Part shown: piece after piece, positions 1 through 5,093 of the stretch
How positions within the stretch are numbered: the stretch's first letter is position 1
Layout: every line of letters begins with the position of its first letter
NCBI GenBank assembly: GCA_007131045.1
Contig: SLRI01000046.1
Span: 1 to 5,093, forward strand
Source of the DNA: Rhodospirillales bacterium
GTDB taxonomy: Bacteria; Pseudomonadota; Alphaproteobacteria; Geminicoccales; Geminicoccaceae
Length of the DNA stretch: 5,093 bases
Reading direction: 5' to 3'
Notes under the pieces: model-generated
What the model was told of the DNA's origin: nothing
Seen by the model: the letters and a program-made list of their open reading frames with translations, nothing else
Databases searched by the model: none
Position numbers and translations under genes: made by a program

Positions 1-404
1 GCACCCTCGGCGTTCGGATCGACGATCAGCTTGATCGCCGATTTCGAGCTCATCTTGGTGAGATCCTTGGCGATCCCGGCGAGGCCCTTGACCGAGGACG
101 CATAGACCACCGACCAGAGGACCGGCCAGGCCGGATCGAGGGCGGCGAGCAGGAGCAGCGCCGCGATCTGCAGCGAGAGCCCGGCATAGAGCGTCGAGTT
201 CAGCCCGAAGCGCGCCGCGATCCAGCCACCGAGCAGGTTGGTCACCACCCCCATCAGCTCGTAGAGGACGAAGAGCAGCGCGATCTGAAACGGCGTGAAT
301 CCCAGCGTGTAGAAATGCAGCAGCACCAGCATGTGCAGCGCCCCGTCGGTGACCGTCTGGCCCCAATAGGCGGCCGTCACGATGCCGTAGGCGCGAACGT
401 TCAC
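1..404 (-). CDS. arsJ: ArsJ organoarsenical efflux permease (MFS), N-terminal part, cut by the window edge
   Basis: This inner-membrane major facilitator permease is known to export 1-arseno-3-phosphoglycerate, completing arsenate detoxification begun by the neighbouring dehydrogenase. I translated 134 codons from a GTG at 404-402. The reading shows YWGQTVTDGALHMLVLLHF (residues 14-32), LYELMGVVTNLLGGWIAARF (48-67) and GIAKDLTKMSSKSAIKL (110-126), all of which I recognise as ArsJ family signatures. Hydrophobic stretches near residues 9-33, 40-60, 71-90 and 92-112 look like four membrane helices. GGWIAARFG (59-67) resembles the MFS loop 2-3 motif. The family is about 400 residues, so roughly two-thirds lies beyond base 1. 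The GTG overlaps the dehydrogenase stop as GTGA (401-404), which argues for translational coupling; I see no strong Shine-Dalgarno. The start is inferred from this overlap and from the conserved N-terminal motif. Confidence 0.93.
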   Translation of the reverse strand, partial: MNVRAYGIVTAAYWGQTVTDGALHMLVLLHFYTLGFTPFQIALLFVLYELMGVVTNLLGGWIAARFGLNSTLYAGLSLQIAALLLLAALDPAWPVLWSVVYASSVKGLAGIAKDLTKMSSKSAIKLIVDPNAEG

Positions 405-1444
405 CGCAAGCGGCCCAGCGCCTTCGTCACTTTGGCAACCAGTTCCACGAGCCGGCAAGAATAGCCCATCTCGTTGTCGTACCAGAGAAAAAGCTTCGCC
501 ATGCTGCCGTCGACGACCATCGTCGAGAGCGCATCGACGATCGAGGAACGGGTGTCGCTCCGGAAATCGCTGGAGACCAGGGGCCGCTCCTCGACCCCCA
601 GAATGCCGGCCAGCGGGCCTGAAGCCGCCTCGCGCAGTACTTCGTTGATCGCCTCCGCCGTCGCCGCCCGCTCGAGCTCGAACACGCAATCGGTGAGCGA
701 GCCGGTCAACAGCGGCACCCGGATCGCGTGGCCGTTCAGCTTGCCCTTCAATTCCGGATAGATCAGCCCGATGGCCGTGGCCGAGCCCGTGGTGGTCGGG
801 ATCAACGACATCAGCGCCGAGCGCGAGCGGCGCAGATCCTTCTTCGGCGCATCGACGATCACCTGCGTGTTGGTGACGTCGTGGACCGTGGTGATCAGGC
901 CGTGGCGGATGCCGAAGGCGCGGTGCAGCGGCCCGATCACCGGGGCGATGCAGTTGGTGGTGCAGGAGGCGGCGGTCACGATCGGGTGCCGCTCCGGGTC
1001 GTAAGCGTGATCGTTGACGCCCATGACGATGTTCAACGGCCCGTCCTTGACCGGAGCCGCCACCACCACCGCCTCCACCCCGCCCTCGAGATAGGGCTCG
1101 AGCGACGCTTGCGTGGTGAACTTGCCCGAGCTCTCGATCACCACGTCGACCCCGAGGTCGCGCCACGGCACATCCGAAGGCCGCCGCGCAGCAGTAAAGC
1201 CGATCCGCCGCTCGCCGACGTGGACGGCATCCGCCTCGGCCCAGATCGGCGCCCGGAACCGGCCGTGCACGCTGTCGAACTCGAGCAGGTGCGCCGCCGT
1301 CTCGGGCCCGCCAACCGGATCGTTGACATGCACGATATCGAGGGCGGGAAAGCCGTCCCCCATAGCGTCACCGGCCACTCCACCGAGCGCGACCCGTGCG
1401 GCGAGCCGGCCGATCCGCCCGAAGCCGTTGATCCCGACCCTCAT
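401..1444 (-). CDS. gapdh: ArsJ-associated glyceraldehyde-3-phosphate dehydrogenase
   Basis: This cytoplasmic NAD-dependent dehydrogenase of 347 aa is probably dedicated to arsenate rather than glycolysis. In the characterised pathway it uses arsenate in place of phosphate to form unstable 1-arseno-3-phosphoglycerate, which ArsJ exports. The Rossmann motif GINGFGRIGR is at residues 4-13. The active-site segment ASCTTNC is at 159-165 with nucleophile Cys161, and His188 in TTVHDV is the likely general base. DNEMGYSCR (323-331) is the C-terminal signature. Instead of the housekeeping VHSYTNDQ it has VHDVTNTQ, and it has RVPLLTGSLTDCVFEL (242-257), as I recall for ars-linked GAPDHs. Compared with E. 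coli GapA there are about 10 extra residues near 21-33. Its ATG overlaps the arsR stop as ATGA (1441-1444). GGGAG at 1457-1453, 8 nt upstream, is a good ribosome binding site inside arsR. All catalytic residues are present. Confidence 0.93.
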   Translation of the reverse strand: MRVGINGFGRIGRLAARVALGGVAGDAMGDGFPALDIVHVNDPVGGPETAAHLLEFDSVHGRFRAPIWAEADAVHVGERRIGFTAARRPSDVPWRDLGVDVVIESSGKFTTQASLEPYLEGGVEAVVVAAPVKDGPLNIVMGVNDHAYDPERHPIVTAASCTTNCIAPVIGPLHRAFGIRHGLITTVHDVTNTQVIVDAPKKDLRRSRSALMSLIPTTTGSATAIGLIYPELKGKLNGHAIRVPLLTGSLTDCVFELERAATAEAINEVLREAASGPLAGILGVEERPLVSSDFRSDTRSSIVDALSTMVVDGSMAKLFLWYDNEMGYSCRLVELVAKVTKALGRLR

Positions 1445-1785
1445 TCAGTCGTCTCCCGACAGCCGACTACCGCCTGCATCAGCCCGCCACAGATCTCCGG
1501 CCGCCCGTCGCAGCAATCCTCGGTGAGAAAGGTCAAGAGCCGCCGCAACCCCTCGAAATCGGCGGCATAGTAGATCTGCCGCTGCCGCCGCCAGGAGGTC
1601 AGTAGCCCCGCCCGCTCCAACTCCTTGAGGTGGAAGGAGAGGGTGGAGGCTATGACGCCGAGCCGTTCACCCACGGCACCCGCCGGCAAGCCGCTCGGCC
1701 CCTGCTGGACCAAAAGGCGGAGGATGCCGAGCCGGGTTTCGTGGGCCAGTGCTGCAAAGGCCGAGACGGCCCTGTCGAGTTCCAT
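1441..1785 (-). CDS. arsR: ArsR/SmtB-family arsenic-responsive repressor
   Basis: This is a 114-aa winged-helix dimeric repressor that should bind the operator ahead of its own operon and release it when arsenite or antimonite binds. The N-terminus, ALAHETRLGILRLL (12-25), is the typical ArsR first-helix region. The helix-turn-helix lies around 37-62, with STLSFHLKELERAGLL (47-62) as the recognition region. The classical alpha3 ELCVCDL-type metal site is absent. Cysteines are instead C-terminal: Cys91-Cys92 and Cys99 in TEDCCDGRPEIC, plus Cys109. This resembles the C-terminal tricysteine site known from Acidithiobacillus ferrooxidans ArsR, although the spacing here is CC-x6-C. The start is well bounded: an in-frame TGA lies three codons before the ATG (1785-1783). 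It is the first gene of arsR-gapdh-arsJ, so arsenate must presumably be reduced to arsenite somewhere for induction. No arsenate reductase gene is visible in the window. Confidence 0.93.
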   Translation of the reverse strand: MELDRAVSAFAALAHETRLGILRLLVQQGPSGLPAGAVGERLGVIASTLSFHLKELERAGLLTSWRRQRQIYYAADFEGLRRLLTFLTEDCCDGRPEICGGLMQAVVGCRETTE

Positions 1786-1853
1786 AGTTCGTCAATCATC
1801 GAAAGATCTGATCGGAGCGCGAACCATTTTTTAGCTCAACGGCGGGATGAGGG
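1786..1853 (-). promoter_or_regulatory. Gap upstream of arsR, putative ars promoter/operator
   Basis: This 68-bp gap between the yjiA-like stop and the arsR ATG is the only place for a dedicated ars promoter. On the minus strand TTGAGC (1839-1834) could be a -35, but the box 17 bp downstream (TCCGAT, 1816-1811) is a poor -10. An imperfect dyad, ATCA-N10-TGAT, occupies 1812-1795 immediately before the start codon, which is a plausible position for an ArsR operator. I see no GC-rich hairpin followed by a T-run, so transcription from the upstream GTPase gene may continue into arsR. The assignment rests mainly on position. Confidence 0.35.
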
Positions 1854-2966
1854 CTAGCGCTGCGGCGTGAAAGGATGATGACCCGGAGCGTTCGCGCCTG
1901 CCGTGAGCGCCTCGAACAGCGAGACGATCGCCGCCTCTTCGATGCCGCGCACGATGAACACCAGTCGCGTGTCCTCGTCCGCCGAGGGCCAGCCGCCGAG
2001 CACCACCGGCTCGTGCACGATGTGCTGCACCGCGTGCAGCACCAAGGGCCGCTCCGGCGCCTCCTCGATCTTGACCAGCCCCTTGACCCTGAGCAGCCCG
2101 GGCCCGGCGCTCGCGATCAGCAGTTCCAGAAAAACACTGAACGCCCGGGCCTCGACGGGCTCAGCCGTGCGCAGGCAAAAGGCCCGAATATGGGGACCGT
2201 GGCGGTTCGGATCGTGCCCGTGATCATGATGGTGGTGGCCGTCCAGCGTGGCCGCACCCAGCCAGTCCTCGATCAACGCACCGCCGTGCCGCTCCCGCCA
2301 AGGCCCGAGGCCGAAGAGCCGTTCCGGTGCGACGGCACCATGCGCGCAAGGAACGATCTCGGCCACCGGGTTGAGCGCCCGAAGCCGCTCGGCCAAGGCC
2401 GCGGGCACGGCCCCGCCCACGAGATCGGCCTTGGTGACGAGCAGCCGATCCGCCATCGCCACCTGCTTCTCCGCCTCCTCCTGGGCGTCCAGCGTGGCGA
2501 GCCCGGCCGCCGCATCGACCAGGGTGACCACGCCGTCGAGCCGATAGCCGTGCGCGATCAAGGGATCGGTCATCAGCGTCTGCAGGATGGGTGCCGGATC
2601 GGCCAGGCCCGTGGTCTCCAGGATCACCCGCTCGAAATCCATCACCCGCGCGCGGCGCCGCTTGATGTCCAGATCGCGAATGGCGCGGGAGAGATCACCC
2701 CGGACCGTGCAGCAGAGACAGCCGCCCGCCACCTCGATGATGTCCTCCTCGGCGGTCGCCACCAGCTCGTGATCGAGCGGCACCTCACCGAACTCGTTGA
2801 TGATGACGGCCGTCCGCGCGAATGCCGGATCGGCCAGGATATGGCGCAGCAGGGTGGTCTTGCCGGCACCCAGAAACCCGGTGACGACGGTGATCGGCAG
2901 CTGCCGTGCCGGATCGGGATCAACGCTCAACCTCTGATACCTCTGCCGGGCTCGGGGTGTTGCCAT
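1854..2966 (-). CDS. COG0523 GTPase, YjiA/CobW-like putative metal chaperone with His-rich linker
   Basis: This is a 370-aa cytoplasmic G3E-family GTPase of the kind that delivers or inserts metal ions (zinc, by context) into client proteins. Walker A is GFLGAGKTT (30-38). The COG0523 metal-binding CxCC motif is CLCC (83-86). ETTG (117-120) is the Walker B/G3 region and TKAD (178-181) is the G4 motif. NEFGEVPLDHELV (57-69) and the YRLDGVVTLVDA stretch (141-152) resemble E. coli YjiA more than ZigA. A His/Asp-rich linker, HHHHDHGHD (244-252), precedes the C-terminal CobW_C domain (about 258-355) and may bind metal. It is transcribed divergently from the ZigA-type gene across a Zur-like operator. 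The ATG at 2966 has no Shine-Dalgarno. A TTG at 2930-2928 (codon 13) has AGAGG 9 nt upstream and would give 358 aa starting just before the conserved core. The reading frame stays open far upstream, but that part is antisense to zigA and not credible. Confidence 0.88.
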   Translation of the reverse strand: MATPRARQRYQRLSVDPDPARQLPITVVTGFLGAGKTTLLRHILADPAFARTAVIINEFGEVPLDHELVATAEEDIIEVAGGCLCCTVRGDLSRAIRDLDIKRRRARVMDFERVILETTGLADPAPILQTLMTDPLIAHGYRLDGVVTLVDAAAGLATLDAQEEAEKQVAMADRLLVTKADLVGGAVPAALAERLRALNPVAEIVPCAHGAVAPERLFGLGPWRERHGGALIEDWLGAATLDGHHHHDHGHDPNRHGPHIRAFCLRTAEPVEARAFSVFLELLIASAGPGLLRVKGLVKIEEAPERPLVLHAVQHIVHEPVVLGGWPSADEDTRLVFIVRGIEEAAIVSLFEALTAGANAPGHHPFTPQR

Positions 2967-2986
2967 TAGTGATGTTATAATATAAC
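2960..2986 (+). promoter_or_regulatory. Putative rightward promoter of the zigA operon
   Basis: TTGCCA (2960-2965, 5 of 6 to the -35 consensus) is followed after 15 bp by TATAAC (2981-2986, 5 of 6 to the -10). The spacer is shorter than ideal. A perfect TATAAT (2976-2981) is only 10 bp from that -35 and may simply be part of the operator. With TATAAC as the -10, the transcript would begin near 2993, about 20 nt before the zigA start. The -10 lies within the Zur palindrome. Confidence 0.4.
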
Positions 2987-2991
2987 TCGGC
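2969..2991. promoter_or_regulatory. Zur operator (zinc uptake regulator box) shared by divergent genes
   Basis: The core GTTATAATATAAC (2974-2986) is a perfect inverted repeat with 6-bp arms around one central base at 2980. It matches the core of the proteobacterial Zur box as I recall it (GTTATA-N-TATAAC). Extending to 23 bp, the left flank (GTGAT) agrees better with the longer consensus than the right flank does. It is the only clearly AT-rich spot in this GC-rich region and lies between two divergent COG0523 genes, a class often controlled by Zur. Bound Zur with zinc would cover the likely -10 regions of both promoters. The related Fur and Mur operators are AT-rich too, but this core fits Zur best. 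Confidence 0.83.
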
Positions 2992-2999
2992 CGTGTCAA
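2972..2999 (-). promoter_or_regulatory. Putative leftward promoter of the YjiA-like gene
   Basis: A perfect TTGACA -35 (2999-2994, minus strand) is followed after 16 bp by TAACAT (2977-2972), a 4-of-6 match to the -10 consensus. An alternative -10, TATAAC (2979-2974), has a short 14-bp spacer. Either would start transcription at or within a few bases of the ATG at 2966, giving a leaderless message or pointing to the downstream TTG start. Both -10 options lie inside the Zur box, consistent with repression by occlusion. Confidence 0.5.
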
Positions 3000-3014
3000 A
3001 CCCGCGAAAAACGG

Positions 3015-4252
<1,238 letters not shown>

Positions 4253-4253
<1 letters not shown>

Positions 4254-4849
4254 TGACCAGGGTTCTGGAACGCCCCGAACAGACCGACGGTGCCAGAACC
4301 CGCACGGTCGAATCCGCCACAGCGCTGGCATGCATCCATGATTCGGAAATCGATCTCGTCATCTGGAACAGAGGCGCAAAAGCCTCAGTGTATCATGATC
4401 TTGCCGATGTATCGCTGGATCAGCTGCCGGCCTTTCGCCTGGAGAGCGTGGCTTTCGCCGATCTCGACGCTGCCCTGGTACCGCATGCCGCCGCCACCCC
4501 GGCACTCGCCGCGGACATCGCCGAACTGGCGAAACTCTACGCCCGTCTCCTGCGGCTGAAGCGGCTGCGGATCAGGCTGGAGACCGTCACCACCGACGCC
4601 TGCTCGCGCTTTCACGTCGACCGGGTCCGGCTGCGCCTGCTCACCACGTATGTCGGCCCCGGCACCGACTGGCTCGATGCCGGCGCCGCCCCCGACCAGC
4701 GCATCCGCCGCCTGCCCGAGGGTGCCGTGGCCCTTCTGAAGGGCTCGCTCTGGCCCGGCAGCCCCGGCTGCCCGCACCGCTCGCCACCGATCAAGGGCAC
4801 CGGCCGCCACCGGCTGCTGCTCTCGATCGACGAGGGCCCCGTCCGGTGA
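4253..4849 (+). CDS. DUF1826 family protein, Zur-regulon associated, function unknown
   Basis: This is a 198-aa protein starting at the ATG that overlaps the zigA stop (TGATG, 4251-4255). In-frame ATGs further upstream lie within zigA and are not preferred. I assign it to DUF1826 by recalled signatures: RFHVDRVRLRLLTTYVGPGTDWL (119-141) and the end region with HRSPP (175-179) and RHRLLLSID (185-193). I recall such proteins beside ZigA-type genes, but no function is established that I know of. The order His121-x-Asp123, then His175, then Arg185/Arg187 within predicted strand-rich sequence resembles the facial triad and 2-oxoglutarate-binding arginine of cupin-fold oxygenases; this is inference only. 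Cysteines are at 27, 117 and 173. There is no signal peptide or membrane segment, so it is probably cytoplasmic. A helical stretch (about 86-106) precedes the putative core. Tight coupling to zigA suggests a role in zinc limitation, perhaps as a client or partner. Confidence 0.85.
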
Positions 4850-5073
4850 GCGCCCAGAGCCCGGTGCCCGAGACCTATGCTGCCTGGCGCCGCTGCATCG
4901 AGGTGGATTGCGGCCTCGAATTGACGCCCGGCTTCATCACCGCCCGGCTCGAGCCCCTCGCCGACGACCGCGACCCGCACACCCGCCGCTTCGTCGCCCA
5001 GTGGGGCGAAGCGCACCGACGGCGCGTGCTCGACTGGCTGGAGGCGGCGCAGGCGGCGGCTACGACGAGCTGA
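4846..5073 (+). CDS. Small conserved-looking protein of unknown function (75 aa)
   Basis: This short cytoplasmic-type protein starts at GTG (4846-4848), which overlaps the DUF1826 stop as GTGA. GAGGG at 4832-4836, 9 nt upstream, is a reasonable ribosome binding site. The sequence has a YAAWRRCIEVDCGLELTP segment (11-28) with Cys17 and Cys22, then a FITARLEPLADDRD stretch (30-43), and ends in a probable amphipathic helix (about 46-71, WGEAHRRRVLDWLEAA). Together with His45 and His57 the cysteines could form a metal site, but this is speculative. I have an impression of similar small proteins following DUF1826 or COG0523 genes, without a name or function. No signal peptide or membrane segment is seen. 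Its place as third gene of the Zur-controlled unit suggests a role during zinc starvation. The stop is TGA at 5071-5073, with only 20 bases left after it. Confidence 0.8.
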   Translation: MSAQSPVPETYAAWRRCIEVDCGLELTPGFITARLEPLADDRDPHTRRFVAQWGEAHRRRVLDWLEAAQAAATTS

Positions 5074-5093
5074 CCCGCCCGGACCGCCGTTCC

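Noticed and set aside
728..1570. 280-aa plus-strand open frame opposite gapdh and the end of arsR
   Set aside because: It is Arg/Asp/His-rich sequence without any recognisable motif, fully antisense to two confidently identified genes.
1783..1827. ATG at 1827-1825 in the same frame as arsR, a possible earlier start
   Set aside because: An in-frame TGA three codons before the 1785 ATG interrupts it, leaving only an 11-codon ORF with no sign of function.
1875..2969. 364-aa plus-strand open frame opposite the YjiA-like gene
   Set aside because: It is antisense to a gene with intact Walker A, CxCC and G4 motifs. Its own product has the biased composition of a shadow frame.
2976..2981. Perfect TATAAT read as a sigma70 -10 box
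   Set aside because: It arises from the centre of the Zur palindrome, and the nearest -35-like TTGCCA is only 10 bp away. TATAAC at 2981-2986 is a somewhat better-placed candidate.
5074..5093. Possible terminator after the last gene
   Set aside because: Only 20 bases remain, with no hairpin plus T-run; the operon may continue beyond the window.

Overview
The window is a high-GC stretch (roughly two-thirds G+C, judged by eye) that is almost fully coding, with short gaps and 4-base stop/start overlaps. The style fits a proteobacterium. The GC level, the Zur-type operator and the protein flavours suggest an alphaproteobacterium, but nothing here fixes the species. It holds two metal-related modules.

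Left module (1-1785, minus strand): an arsenate-resistance operon read arsR -> gapdh -> arsJ. A 114-aa ArsR repressor is followed by a complete 347-aa glyceraldehyde-3-phosphate dehydrogenase of the ArsJ-associated type. The N-terminal third (134 codons) of the ArsJ MFS permease comes next and runs off the left edge. Each junction is a 4-base overlap (ATGA at 1441-1444, GTGA at 401-404). In the known pathway the dehydrogenase makes 1-arseno-3-phosphoglycerate from arsenate and glyceraldehyde-3-phosphate, and ArsJ exports it.

Right module (1854-5073): a zinc-homeostasis locus built around a divergent promoter. A perfect 13-bp palindrome, GTTATAATATAAC at 2974-2986, sits in an AT-rich island between two divergent COG0523 (CobW/YjiA/ZigA-type) GTPases and matches the proteobacterial Zur operator. 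Leftward lies a 370-aa YjiA/CobW-like GTPase with a His-rich linker. Rightward lies a 412-aa ZigA-type GTPase, then a DUF1826-type protein (198 aa) and a 75-aa protein of unknown function, joined by 1-base and 4-base overlaps. The likely logic is that Zur shuts both arms when zinc is sufficient, and zinc starvation releases both GTPases and the two uncharacterised partners together.

The two modules are separated by only 68 bp (1786-1853), in which no terminator is visible. Transcription from the zinc-regulated leftward gene could therefore run into the arsenic operon. The least understood parts are the DUF1826 protein, which carries an HxD...H...R pattern reminiscent of Fe(II)/2-oxoglutarate oxygenases, and the small Cys/His-containing protein after it. 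No RNA genes, mobile elements, CRISPR arrays or convincing terminators were seen, and no gene-free stretch exceeds about 70 bp.
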